Part shown: positions 35,969 through 45,377 of the stretch, piece after piece
Layout: every line of letters starts with the position of its first letter
Numbering within the stretch: the stretch's first letter is position 1
NCBI RefSeq assembly: GCF_900198625.1
Contig: NZ_FZPK01000005.1
Span: 44,904-108,903, forward strand
Length of the DNA stretch: 64,000 nucleotides
Source: Helicobacter rappini
GTDB taxonomy: Bacteria > Campylobacterota > Campylobacteria > Campylobacterales > Helicobacteraceae
Reading direction: 5' to 3'
Program-made: the position numbers and the translations under genes
The notes under the pieces: generated by a model
The model's database searches: none
Seen by the model: the letters and a program-made list of their open reading frames with translations, nothing else
Told to the model about the DNA's origin: nothing

Positions 35969-37423
35969 CTACAACGCAAATAAATCACTAAATTCATTAA
36001 ATGCCATAGATTCTAGCTTGGCTTGATTTTCACACACTGCCTTAATCTGCTCGCATTTTTTGGGGCTAAGTTTTAGGGCGATATTGCGTTCAAATTTGCT
36101 CACTAACACAGGGATACCCTCACTTCTTCGGCGTTTATGCCCGATAGGATACTCCACTTCCACCTTTTGGCTCTTACTGCCATCTTTGTAGAAAATCTGC
36201 ACTGCATTAGCGATTGATCGTTTATCTGCCTCCAAATACTCACGCGTATAGCGATCATCTACTTCTACTACCATTTTATCACGCAGGGCGTCAATGCGTT
36301 TATCACTCGCCACAGAGTCTTCATAATCTTCAGCGGTTAGTCGCCCAAACACAAGCGGCACAGCCACCATATACTGAATGCAGTGATCCCTATCAGCAGG
36401 GTTTGCTAGCTCACCGACTTTGTTGATGATTCTGTGTCCAGATTCTTGCGTGGTAATCACAATCTTTTCAATAGAATCTAGCTTGTCTTTGACTTCATTA
36501 TGCAGTTTCAAGGCGCATTCTACCGCCGTTTGCGCGTGGAATTCCGCTGGGAAGCTGATTTTAAACAGCACATTTTCCATTACATAGCTGCCAAATTCTT
36601 GCGGGATAGTGAGCTTTTTGCCCCGCATTTTCACATCTTCAAATCCCCAAAACTCCGCACTTAACGCACTTGGATAGCCCATTTCTCCACTTAATGCTTT
36701 CAAAGCTAGATTTACGCCCCTTGAGCTTGCATCTCCTGCCGCCCAGCTTTTGCGTGAGCCTGTGTTTGGCGCGTGGCGATATGTCCGCAACGCCCCGCCA
36801 TCAATGAAAGCGTGGCTTACTGCGTTTCGCACTTCTTCAAAGCTCCCGCCTAGCATAGCACACGCCACCGCAGTAGAAGCGATTCTAACAAGCAGCACAT
36901 GGTCTAGCCCTACTTTGTTAAAGCAGTTTTCTAACGCTAGCACTCCTTGAATCTCGTGGGCTTTAATCATTGCACTTAGCACATCTTTGACTTTTAAAGG
37001 CTCTTTACCTTCAGCAATATTTTTGCGGCTTAGATAGTCAGCTACCGCCCAAATCGCCCCTAGATTATCGCTTGGGTGTCCCCACTCTGCGGCTAACCAA
37101 GTGTCATTAAAATCAAGCCACCTAACCATAGCTCCCACATTAAACGCCGCTCTCTCTGGCTCTAGCTGATAGCTAGTCCCCGGGATTTTCGCTCCCAAAG
37201 GGCGAAACTCCGCGCCCTCAACAACAGGTCCTAAAAGTTTGGTGCAAGCTGGAAAGTTTAATGCCAAAAGTCCGCAACCTATGGTATCCATAAGGCAGTA
37301 TCTAGCCGTCTCATACGCTAAAGGGGAGTTAATCTTATACTCCAACGCATAACGCGCAATTTTTGTTAGCAGCTCATCAAATTCTGGTCGTTTTGTGTTT
37401 AGTGTTCCCATATCGGCACTCAT
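35969..37423 (-). CDS. prpD: 2-Methylcitrate dehydratase PrpD
   Basis: 484 residues from the ATG at 37423 (AAGGAG eight bases upstream). PrpD dehydrates 2-methylcitrate to 2-methyl-cis-aconitate in the propionate cycle. Family text: YCLMDTIGCGLLAL near 65, GAMVRWLDFNDTWLAAEWGHPSDN near 120 (catalytic Asp/His region), RTYRHAPNTGSRKSWAAGDA near 235, and KISFPAEFHAQTAVE near 310. It is the last gene of the prpE-B-C-D series and is separated from prpC by a long repeat-bearing spacer. Confidence 0.95.
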   Translation of the reverse strand: MSADMGTLNTKRPEFDELLTKIARYALEYKINSPLAYETARYCLMDTIGCGLLALNFPACTKLLGPVVEGAEFRPLGAKIPGTSYQLEPERAAFNVGAMVRWLDFNDTWLAAEWGHPSDNLGAIWAVADYLSRKNIAEGKEPLKVKDVLSAMIKAHEIQGVLALENCFNKVGLDHVLLVRIASTAVACAMLGGSFEEVRNAVSHAFIDGGALRTYRHAPNTGSRKSWAAGDASSRGVNLALKALSGEMGYPSALSAEFWGFEDVKMRGKKLTIPQEFGSYVMENVLFKISFPAEFHAQTAVECALKLHNEVKDKLDSIEKIVITTQESGHRIINKVGELANPADRDHCIQYMVAVPLVFGRLTAEDYEDSVASDKRIDALRDKMVVEVDDRYTREYLEADKRSIANAVQIFYKDGSKSQKVEVEYPIGHKRRRSEGIPVLVSKFERNIALKLSPKKCEQIKAVCENQAKLESMAFNEFSDLFAL

Positions 37424-37875
37424 TGTGTTCTCCTTGTAATTTAGGTGTAGTAAAATCCGCCCTTGTCTGTCCATTTGCAAGATTTAGGGATTTTTACAAT
37501 AGTCATTACCCTTAAGGTAACTCCCATTGTAAAAACCCCTAAAAACTCACAAAGCAACAGAGCAATGGCTAGAATTTGTGTTTTTATAAAATTCTAGAAA
37601 CTAGATTCTAGATTCACCGCCGCTGATTGCCAAGCCAAATAGTTAGATTCCCACTCGGCAAAATACAAACCATCTAAGTAGCAAAACCGCACTCCTAAGC
37701 GTTAAAGATTTTGTGATGATTTTTTAAGTTTTAATTAGAAAGGCACACAAAACCAAACGCTCAAGCGGAAAGATTTTTGAGCTAAAAATGGGGCTTTGCA
37801 AGGCTTTGGCAAGGAGTTACCTAAGCGGTAATGACGCCGCCAAAGCCGAAGCAATCGCCGTTTTTAGCCAAAAAG
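37424..37875. repeat. prpC-prpD spacer with nested inverted repeats
   Basis: 452 bases without a gene. Two 15-base arms at 37486-37500 and 37526-37540 pair with one mismatch (core TTTTTACAAT/ATTGTAAAAA), enclosing TTACC/GGTAA. A 22-base piece at 37503-37524 (GTCATTACC...GGTAACTCC) recurs inverted at 37813-37835 with one indel and one mismatch. An outer pair (AGCTAAAAA near 37780, TTTTTAGCC near 37860) could form a hairpin after the prpC stop. It may separate prpD from prpC expression. Confidence 0.6.
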
Positions 37876-39030
37876 CTAACGCTTATCCATAGGGACAAAC
37901 GCTTTGTTTTCTGGTCCTATATATTGCGAACTAGGTCTAATTAACTTATTATTCCCCCTTTGCTCAAAGATATGTGCCAGCCACCCTGCCGTGCGTGAAA
38001 AGATAAAAATCGGCGTGAAATACGGCGTGGGAATCCCCATAAAGTGATACGCACTCGCACTATAAAAATCAAGATTAGGGAAAAGCTTCTTTTGCTCCCA
38101 CATCACCTTTTCTATCGCTTCACTTATGGGGTATAGCCCCTTTGTGTCTTTCACATCATCACTCAATCTTTTACTCCACGCCTTAATCACCACATTTCGC
38201 GGGTCTTTCTCCACATATACGCGATGTCCAAAGCCCATAATCTTATCTTTTCTAGCAAGTTTGTCTAAGATCCCCTGCGTTGCCTGCTCTGGCGTTCTAA
38301 ACTCCTCTATCAAATCCATTGCCGCTTCATTTGCTCCGCCGTGCAGCGGTCCCCTTAACGCCCCAATCGCCCCCGTGATTCCTGCATACACATCAGACAT
38401 TGTCGCAGTAATCACCCTTGCGGTAAATGTAGAGGCATTAAACTCGTGCTCTGCATACAGGATTAGACTAGCGTGCATAGCCTTTACCCATAGCTCTTTT
38501 GGCTCTTTTTGGTGCAAGGATTCTAGGAAATACCCGGCGATAGAATCTTGGCTAGATTCTGTGCTTATCTCCTTGCCGCTTGTGTGATAATGATGCCAAA
38601 AGCATAGGGCTGAAGGGAAAATCCCTAAAAGCCTTGTGCCAATTCTCTGCTGATTAGGGAATTGTGCTTTAAATACATCATATTCTTCTCTCTCCAAACA
38701 ACCAAGCGTAGAACACGCTGTCCGCATAATATCCATAGGGTGTGCGTCTTTTGGCAAAAGTTTTAGCACTTCTTTTAGCTCTTTTGGTAAGCCTCTTGCC
38801 GCAATCAATTCCTTTTTGAACGATTCTAGCTCTGCCTTATTAGGAAGCTTTTCTTTTAATAGCAAATATGCCACTTCCTCAAACTCACAATGCTCGGCTA
38901 AATCATAAATATCATATCCTCTATAATTTAGCCCGTGTCCTGTGCCACAAGTGCAAATCGCGGATTCTCCCGCGCTTATCCCTGCTAAGCCACCTACTTT
39001 TTTTGCCACTTTTTCTGTTGGTGCTGCCAT
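37876..39030 (-). CDS. prpC: 2-Methylcitrate synthase PrpC
   Basis: 384 residues of the citrate-synthase fold, joining propionyl-CoA and oxaloacetate. Signatures: GLNYRGYDIYDLAE near 30, ILYAEHEFNASTFTARV near 191, GALRGPLHGGANEAAM near 221, and MGFGHRVYVEKDPRN near 264. The catalytic His pair and Asp are in place. Its place among prpE, prpB and prpD makes the methylcitrate form certain enough. ATG with AAAGGAG site. Confidence 0.95.
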   Translation of the reverse strand: MAAPTEKVAKKVGGLAGISAGESAICTCGTGHGLNYRGYDIYDLAEHCEFEEVAYLLLKEKLPNKAELESFKKELIAARGLPKELKEVLKLLPKDAHPMDIMRTACSTLGCLEREEYDVFKAQFPNQQRIGTRLLGIFPSALCFWHHYHTSGKEISTESSQDSIAGYFLESLHQKEPKELWVKAMHASLILYAEHEFNASTFTARVITATMSDVYAGITGAIGALRGPLHGGANEAAMDLIEEFRTPEQATQGILDKLARKDKIMGFGHRVYVEKDPRNVVIKAWSKRLSDDVKDTKGLYPISEAIEKVMWEQKKLFPNLDFYSASAYHFMGIPTPYFTPIFIFSRTAGWLAHIFEQRGNNKLIRPSSQYIGPENKAFVPMDKR

Positions 39031-39064
39031 TGTTTCTCCTTTCTATTAAAGTATCTTTTGTAGA

Positions 39065-39940
39065 TTATTTTTTGCTTTTAAAGAGTGTATCGAGCTTTTG
39101 CTCATACTCGTGGTAGCCAAGCATTTCATACAGCTCATCTCGTGTTTGCATAGAATCTATGCTGTTTTTCTGTGAGCCATTGTTGATAATATCTTTAAAC
39201 ACCGCTAAAGCCGCTTTATTCATCGCCCTTGCCGCGGAGAGTGGATACAGCACCATAGAGATTCCTACATTTGCTAGCTCATCTTTTGTGAAATAAGGCG
39301 TTTTACCAAATTCTGTGATATTTGCTAGAACTGGCACTTTAATCACATCGGTAAATTGCTTATACTCCTCTAGCGTGTGGATTGCTTCAGCAAAGATCAT
39401 ATCCGCCCCCGCTTCCATATATGCTAATGCTCTTTCAATCGCTGCTTGTTGCCCTTCACTTGCGTGGGCATCAGTCCTTGCCATCACCACAAAGCTAGAA
39501 TCCAGCTTCGCATCCATCGCCGCTTTTATCCTATCACACATCTCTTCTTTGCTTACAAGCTCTTTGTTTGGGCGGTGTCCGCAGCGTTTTTGCGCGACTT
39601 GGTCTTCTATGTGGCAGCCTGCTGCTCCACTTCGCGTTAAGTCCTTAATCGTCCTAGCAATGTTAAATGCCCCACCCCAGCCCGTGTCCGCATCTACAAG
39701 CAAGGGTAAATCACTCACTGCTGTAATGCGGCGCACATCAATGCAAACATCTTCTAATGAGCTAATGCCAAGATCAGGCACACCTAAGCTCATCGCCGCT
39801 AATGCTCCACCGCTTAGATACAGTGCTTTTGCGCCGCTTTTTTGTGCTTGTATAGCAGAGTAGGCGTTAATCACGCCTATGACTTGCAAAGGAGTATTTT
39901 CCTTTAATGCTTCTCTAAATTTTTGTCCTGCTGTTTTCAT
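39065..39940 (-). CDS. prpB: Methylisocitrate lyase PrpB
   Basis: 291 residues. It splits 2-methylisocitrate to pyruvate and succinate. Isocitrate-lyase superfamily signatures: [13 protein letters not shown] near 41, [14 protein letters not shown] near 80, and the diagnostic [11 protein letters not shown] near 117. The start codon overlaps the prpE stop (ATGA, 39937-39940), so the two are translationally coupled. Confidence 0.96.
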   Translation of the reverse strand: MKTAGQKFREALKENTPLQVIGVINAYSAIQAQKSGAKALYLSGGALAAMSLGVPDLGISSLEDVCIDVRRITAVSDLPLLVDADTGWGGAFNIARTIKDLTRSGAAGCHIEDQVAQKRCGHRPNKELVSKEEMCDRIKAAMDAKLDSSFVVMARTDAHASEGQQAAIERALAYMEAGADMIFAEAIHTLEEYKQFTDVIKVPVLANITEFGKTPYFTKDELANVGISMVLYPLSAARAMNKAALAVFKDIINNGSQKNSIDSMQTRDELYEMLGYHEYEQKLDTLFKSKK

Positions 39941-41850
39941 TTTGCCTCCTTTAAATTTTTATTTTTTGGGTAGCCAAGATTTGCTAATGCTTTCTCAATC
40001 TCTGGCAACACACTAAAATCTTCAATCGTGCTAGGCATTTTCCATTCATTGCCATCGGCAATATCACGCATTGTGCCGCGCAGGATTTTACCACTTCTAG
40101 TCTTTGGCAGTCGTGCCACCACTGCTACAATATGCAGTGAAGCCACCGCACCAATCTCTTCTCTCACAAGCTGCACAATGCCTTCGCATAAGCTTTGCGT
40201 ATCTCGCTCCAGCCCATCTTTTAGCACGACAAAGGCTAGTGGAATCTCACCTTTTAACTCATCATTTACGCCAATAACCGCACATTCTGCAGTATCTGGG
40301 TGTTTAGAAATAGCCTCCTCCATACCACCAGTTGAGAGCCTATGTCCTGCGACATTGATGACCCCATCCATTCGCCCCATCACAAACACATAGCCATCTT
40401 TATCGATATAGCCGCTATCACCGGTGAGATAATAGCCCGGATAGTGATTAAGATAAGAGTTTTTATATCTTGTATCATCGCCCCAGATTCCCATTAGGCA
40501 CGCAGGGGGCAGAGGCAGCTTAATCACAAGATTACCTAGCTTTCCGGCTTTGCATTCCTTGCCCTCTTCATCTAGCACTTTGAGATTAAATCCGGGCATA
40601 GGCTTTGTAGGTGAGCCGGGTTTTACAGGCATTTGCTCTAGTCCTAGCGGATTTGCCGCTATCGCCCAGCCGGTTTCTGTCTGCCACCAGTGATCAATTA
40701 CTGGTTTTTTAACAAGCTTTTCGATCCATTTGAGTGTATCGCTATCGCACCGCTCCCCAGCGACAAATACCGCTCTAAGTGAGCTAATATCATACTTTTT
40801 CAGCCATTCACCCTTAGAATCCTCTTTTTTAATCGCCCTAAATGCAGTAGGTGCAGAAAACAAAATATTGACTTTATACTCTTGCACTACACGCCAAAAA
40901 GCTCCCGGATTTGGTGTTTTGACCGGCTTTCCTTCATAAACGATTGTCGTGCAGCCATTCATCAAAGTGCCATACACAATATAGCTATGCCCTACAACCC
41001 AGCCTACATCACTTGCCGCCCAAAAGACATCGCCGGGCTTGGCGTTATAGATATTATCCATAGACCACTTCATCGCCACAGAATGCCCGCCATTACTGCG
41101 GATAACGCCCTTTGGCTTTCCAGTCGTGCCAGAAGTATAAAGCACATAAAGCGGATCAGTCGCATCCACAGGCACACACTCCACGGCTTCAGTTTTTTCC
41201 TCTTCACTTGCCCAATCCACATCACGCCAAGGCAGCATATTTGCCCTCTCTTGTGGGCGTTGCCAGATGAGACAGGTGGTGGGCTTATGGCTAGAGCTTT
41301 TTATGGCTTCATCTAAGATAGGCTTATACTTCACTACGCGTGAAATCTCTATCCCACAAGAAGCACTCATAATTACGCGCGGCTTGGCATCTTCAATCCT
41401 AGCGGCTAGCTCGTGTGCGGCAAATCCGCCAAAGACCACGCTATGAATCGCCCCTATCCTAGCACAAGCAAGCATTGCAATCACTGCTTCTGGAATCATA
41501 GGCATATAGATAAGCACTCTATCGCCTTTCACCACGCCTTTATTGACTAAGATTCCAGCCGTTTTTGCCACTCTTTTGCGGAGTTCTTTATAGGTGTAGG
41601 ACTTTTTTGTGTCCGTTACAGGTGAGTCATAGTGCAATGCCACTTGATCGCCTCTGCCATTTTCTATATGTAAATCAAGTGCGTTGTAGCAGGTATTCAT
41701 ACACCCACCGACAAACCACCGATAATGATCATTTACTACATCAAGCACCTTATCCCATTCGTGATACCAATGCACTTTTTTAGCAGCTTCTGCCCAGAAG
41801 GCTTCGGGATTCTCAATGGATTGTTTATACGCTTCTTCATATACCGACAT
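39937..41850 (-). CDS. prpE: Propionyl-CoA synthetase PrpE
   Basis: 637 residues of the acyl-CoA synthetase family. The N-terminal ACAS part ([20 protein letters not shown]), [12 protein letters not shown] near 250 (AMP-binding), [18 protein letters not shown] near 285 (typical of PrpE rather than Acs), [14 protein letters not shown] near 482, and [13 protein letters not shown] near 600 with the acetylatable Lys. It activates propionate to propionyl-CoA and begins the operon prpE-B-C-D. Cytoplasmic. Confidence 0.94.
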   Translation of the reverse strand: MSVYEEAYKQSIENPEAFWAEAAKKVHWYHEWDKVLDVVNDHYRWFVGGCMNTCYNALDLHIENGRGDQVALHYDSPVTDTKKSYTYKELRKRVAKTAGILVNKGVVKGDRVLIYMPMIPEAVIAMLACARIGAIHSVVFGGFAAHELAARIEDAKPRVIMSASCGIEISRVVKYKPILDEAIKSSSHKPTTCLIWQRPQERANMLPWRDVDWASEEEKTEAVECVPVDATDPLYVLYTSGTTGKPKGVIRSNGGHSVAMKWSMDNIYNAKPGDVFWAASDVGWVVGHSYIVYGTLMNGCTTIVYEGKPVKTPNPGAFWRVVQEYKVNILFSAPTAFRAIKKEDSKGEWLKKYDISSLRAVFVAGERCDSDTLKWIEKLVKKPVIDHWWQTETGWAIAANPLGLEQMPVKPGSPTKPMPGFNLKVLDEEGKECKAGKLGNLVIKLPLPPACLMGIWGDDTRYKNSYLNHYPGYYLTGDSGYIDKDGYVFVMGRMDGVINVAGHRLSTGGMEEAISKHPDTAECAVIGVNDELKGEIPLAFVVLKDGLERDTQSLCEGIVQLVREEIGAVASLHIVAVVARLPKTRSGKILRGTMRDIADGNEWKMPSTIEDFSVLPEIEKALANLGYPKNKNLKEAK

Positions 41851-42397
41851 CTATATCTCCTTTAAGTAAGATGAAAGGTTTTTACGCAGATTTGATAGCA
41901 TGGCTACAAACTGATTCTTATCAAATAAAAATCTTTTATGTAAAGAAAAATGGTGATTAACAGAAAATTTATTTTGCGAGAAAGAATTTTGTAATAAAAA
42001 AGTTATGGTACAAATTTTTATAATATAAAGTGGGTTAAAATTAGAAGCTCTACTTAAAGTATTGAATATTTTTCTACAAAAAATACTATCTAAAACACAA
42101 ATGCAACACATATCCGTCCTTTATATTCCTACTTTCATAACTTTATTGCTTTTTTATGCCTTTATTCTAATTTATCTAATTTTTAACATTTTTGTCAATA
42201 ATTGCTTTTTATTTTGTATAAATTTTTTTATTTGCTAAAAATTATCCATGAGAGATATTGTAAGAAAATTGCGATAAATTACCGCTACAACCTTATTTGT
42301 CATTGCAAATGATACATATAAAATGGATATAATTTTATGTGATAAAAGGTAAAATTTTATAGTAACATATTGTAACAATATAGAAAAAGGAATACTC
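41851..42397. promoter_or_regulatory. Divergent prpE/obg control region
   Basis: 547 very AT-rich bases. Minus-strand frames here (41851-42111 and 42235-42483) lack ribosome sites and family likeness, so I leave them out. Near 41995-42010 and 42180-42240 T-rich runs suggest promoters for both genes. obg has AAAAAGGA before its ATG. No regulator gene such as prpR is present in the window. Confidence 0.4.
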
Positions 42398-43627
42398 ATG
42401 TTTGTTGATAGTGTATCAATTTTTATTGGATCTGGACATGGTGGGGCTGGTGCGGTTAGCTTTAGAAGAGAAAAATTTGTCATTCAAGGCGGTCCTGATG
42501 GTGGCGATGGTGGTCGTGGTGGTGATGTGTATTTTTTAGTGGATAAAAACACAACTACACTTGCAAAATTTCGCGGACACAAAAAGTTTTTAGCTGGGAA
42601 TGGAATGCCCGGTATGGGTAAAAATTGCAATGGAAAAAAGGGTAAAGACATAGTCATTAAAGTCCCACCCGGCACACAAATAATTAATGAAGAAAATAAT
42701 GAAATACTGCTTGATTTACTCATAGATGGAGAGAAAGTAAAATTACTTAGTGGCGGTAAAGGTGGGCTTGGCAATACGCACTTTAAAAATGCGAGTAATC
42801 AACGCCCAACTTATGCACAAAAAGGACTACCGGGCATATCCTTACAAGTGCGTTTAGAACTAAAATTAATCGCTGATATAGCCCTTGTTGGATTCCCAAA
42901 TGTTGGCAAATCAAGCCTTATTTCCACAATCACAAACGCACGACCAAAAATCGCTGATTATGCCTTTACTACGCTTATCCCAAATCTAGGTGTAGTGGAT
43001 ATTGATGATTTGCATTCATTTGTTATCGCTGATATTCCGGGATTAATACAGGGGGCTAGCACAGGCAAAGGGCTTGGCTTACAATTTTTACAACATATAG
43101 AACGCACAAAGCTATTACTATTTATGCTTGATTCTTCATATTTTACTATGAATATAACACAACATATTGATACAACAATGCCACAAAATTCTGATATAGA
43201 ATCTTTATTTGCCACACAGGACTTAGCACATAAGGCTTTGCTAAATCAATTTAGTGTGCTTTACAACGAGCTTTTATGTTACGCTCCAAAACTTGCAAAT
43301 AGATATTATGCGATAGCTTTTACAAAAAGCGATGTGGAGTTATATGAGAGTTTTTGCGACTTTTCTTTTAAACAACACGAAAACTTACAATTGCAAACAA
43401 AAGCCTATATTTCACAACCACTGCTTGACTTTATAGAGAATGGAATCTCTATGGATTCTATAAAAGATGATACAAGCAAAGAAGAAAATTGTATCAATAA
43501 TGAAAAAGGCAAAGACAACTCATCACTAAAACCCCCACTTTTCATTCTGCCTATATCAAGTGCTACGCATTGTAATTTAGAATCTTTAAAAACTTTGCTT
43601 TACTTTGCATTACAGGGGATTGGGTAA
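42398..43627 (+). CDS. obg: Obg/CgtA GTPase
   Basis: 409 residues. The glycine-rich Obg domain starts [20 protein letters not shown]. The G domain has GFPNVGKSS near 167, the DIPG motif near 213, FTKSD near 307 and [12 protein letters not shown] near 390. Obg is an essential GTPase linked to 50S assembly and stress. Between the TKSD region and the end there is a low-complexity segment near residues 352-385 ([14 protein letters not shown]) with AGATTCT-like DNA. No OCT domain, as in other short Obg proteins. Confidence 0.95.
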   Translation: MFVDSVSIFIGSGHGGAGAVSFRREKFVIQGGPDGGDGGRGGDVYFLVDKNTTTLAKFRGHKKFLAGNGMPGMGKNCNGKKGKDIVIKVPPGTQIINEENNEILLDLLIDGEKVKLLSGGKGGLGNTHFKNASNQRPTYAQKGLPGISLQVRLELKLIADIALVGFPNVGKSSLISTITNARPKIADYAFTTLIPNLGVVDIDDLHSFVIADIPGLIQGASTGKGLGLQFLQHIERTKLLLFMLDSSYFTMNITQHIDTTMPQNSDIESLFATQDLAHKALLNQFSVLYNELLCYAPKLANRYYAIAFTKSDVELYESFCDFSFKQHENLQLQTKAYISQPLLDFIENGISMDSIKDDTSKEENCINNEKGKDNSSLKPPLFILPISSATHCNLESLKTLLYFALQGIG

Positions 43628-43788
43628 AGCTAGTAATCTTGTGTGGGTTGTAAAGCAGATATGGCATAATAGAATCTAAAATTTATAGTACAATTCCTGT
43701 CGATTGCAATAGAATCTTGTTGCCTTAGTCTTATTTAGTAAGATTATTACAACAAGATTTGAAAGATTCTAATTTTAAAGGGACTGAT

Positions 43789-44118
43789 ATGAAAAGAGTA
43801 GTAATATTTTTAAGTCTAGCTATATTTAGCTATGCTGATGTAGCAAGTGATGCGATAATGTGTGATTATGGTGAGAGTTGTTTAAAAAGATATGACACAC
43901 TTTTAACAAAGCTTTGTAATAGTGGAAATAAAGAAGCATGCAACACTCTATCTAAACTTTATTATAATATACACAATTCAAGCAATGGCGACTACTACGC
44001 ATGTAAAGCAGGTATTAGCGAAATGTGTCATGGTAGTGAAACTATAAGCAAAAATTCTGCTAATATAGACACAAGGGATACAAATTTGGCACAACCAATA
44101 TGGAAATGTACTCGCTGA
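43789..44118 (+). CDS. Small secreted Cys-rich protein
   Basis: 109 residues from the ATG at 43789 (AAAGGGAC upstream). Signal peptide MKRVVIFLSLAIFSYA, then a mature domain with six or more cysteines (MCDYGESCLKRY, LTKLCNSGNKEACNTL, YACKAGISEMCHG). The Cys spacing with GNKEACN recalls Sel1-like/Helicobacter cysteine-rich proteins, though only about one repeat is present. It may end early by frameshift, since the next small ORF begins six bases later in another frame. Confidence 0.6.
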   Translation: MKRVVIFLSLAIFSYADVASDAIMCDYGESCLKRYDTLLTKLCNSGNKEACNTLSKLYYNIHNSSNGDYYACKAGISEMCHGSETISKNSANIDTRDTNLAQPIWKCTR

Positions 44119-44123
44119 AGTGC

Positions 44124-44252
44124 ATGATTATGGAAGGCAAACCGCATAGACTTATAAAACACTATTTTACAGGAAAGTGTATGAATGGACAAACTCTTAC
44201 AAAATTCGCATCACAAAGGCTAAAACACGATAATGAAAAAGGCGATAAATAA
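44124..44252 (+). CDS. Small ORF after the secreted protein, possible frameshifted tail
   Basis: 42 codons from ATG with no good ribosome site. It has two cysteines and the basic text EGKPHRLIKHYFTGKCMN. It could be the continuation of the preceding gene in a shifted frame, or a relic of a lost gene. No family recognised. Confidence 0.35.
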   Translation: MIMEGKPHRLIKHYFTGKCMNGQTLTKFASQRLKHDNEKGDK

Positions 44253-44445
44253 AATTTCATAAAACCTAAGATTTATTTTTTTGCACCCTAAATCCTGCAC
44301 CTACTCCAATGGGATAAAATCTAAATTCCACATTACAATGAAATCAAAACAAACATAAGAAGCGCAAAAACTAAGCAACAAAACCAAACACAACACATAA
44401 ATAAAAAAAGCCAGATTAAACATAAATTTAAAAACAGGATTAAAT

Positions 44446-44571
44446 ATGGATACAAAAATAACAATCGCATTATTTGCAATCACTATGTTTTTATATATGC
44501 AGCTAAACTCTAAGCTAGATTCTATAAACTTAGGAAGAGATTCAAACGCAGCAATATTAAGTAACACTTAG
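44446..44571 (+). CDS. Small single-pass membrane protein
   Basis: 41 residues with one hydrophobic helix (ITIALFAITMFLYMQL) and a polar tail that includes an AGATTCT codon pair. Possible start context AACAGGAT upstream. Unknown function. Member of a row of small genes before the giant ORF. Confidence 0.5.
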   Translation: MDTKITIALFAITMFLYMQLNSKLDSINLGRDSNAAILSNT

Positions 44572-44626
44572 GGATAGACAAAAGCTAGATGAGGCAAAAG
44601 ATAAAATAGCATTATTAAAAAACAAC

Positions 44627-44764
44627 ATGAAAGCCCTAGAGAATACAGAATGTAAAAAATGCCATGTATTAAATGAAAACTTATTATTACCTATTGATAA
44701 TAAAAAAATAAGCTATGAAACTTTTTACTCAATAGTAAGAGAGGGTGGCTTAATATATGCCTAG
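44627..44764 (+). CDS. Small CxxC protein
   Basis: 45 residues from ATG, with CKKC near residue 9 and an aromatic end (FYSIVREGGLIYA). The frame is open further upstream to 44566 (LRDRQKLDEAKDK) without an ATG, so a longer ancestral form is likely. Overlaps the next gene by 8 bases. Confidence 0.45.
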   Translation: MKALENTECKKCHVLNENLLLPIDNKKISYETFYSIVREGGLIYA

Positions 44765-44834
44765 CTTTAATAATGAAGCAATAAGTGAAGCGAAATTACA
44801 AAAAATATATGCGACTTTATATGAAAGCAAATAA
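44757..44834 (+). CDS. Micropeptide (25 residues)
   Basis: ATG within the end of the CxxC gene, reading MPSFNNEAISEAKLQ. It would be coupled to it. Too short to assign. Confidence 0.3.
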   Translation: MPSFNNEAISEAKLQKIYATLYESK

Positions 44835-44866
44835 AATGATAAAGATTCTAACATTATGTAAGGCTT

Positions 44867-44998
44867 TGTCTCGTTGAGTGAAGCGAAACATCTCGCAAGT
44901 TTTGCAAGGTGGGTAAAATCCTTGCGGATTGCACGAGACGAAGTCGAAAAATCCTTTTTATTTACAAGTAAAGATGTTTTGCTTCACTCAACATGACA
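44867..44998. repeat. Inverted pair of the CAACATGACA palindromic element
   Basis: A 27-base arm at 44867-44893 (TGTCTCGTTGAG...GAAACATCT) and a 27-base arm at 44972-44998 (AGATGTTTTGC...CTCAACATGACA) pair in 24 of 27 places across 78 bases. A third, diverged copy is at 45074-45108. The same element lies within the giant ORF and three times in the transposase gene. Confidence 0.7.
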
Positions 44999-45377
44999 AG
45001 GTAGAAGCCTTTTCAAATATGTGTATAAAAAGAGGCATTTAAACTACATATTAAAACAATATGTATAAAAAAGAGATGTTTTTACTTTTTCAAAGTCTCA
45101 ACATGACAAGGGATTAAATGAATATGACAAAATAAAAGACACTTTCACAGATAAGCAAGGAAATACACATAGTGTAAAAGATTTTTCAAATCACTTACAT
45201 ACACAAGTAAAAGAACAAGAGAGTAATTTCAAAGGCTTTTTACAAGGTTTAAAAACCGAAAATAACGCCATAATAGACACACATATAACAAAATCAATAG
45301 AATCAATAGAAAGCAAAATAAGACGCAAAAGTGGCAACACAGATGACATTGCCGACTTCTTAAGGGCTAGTATTTTA

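Noticed and set aside
41851..42483. Two minus-strand reading frames between prpE and obg
   Set aside because: Very AT-rich, rich in Phe/Asn/Ile, no ribosome site; they look like open frames in a promoter region.
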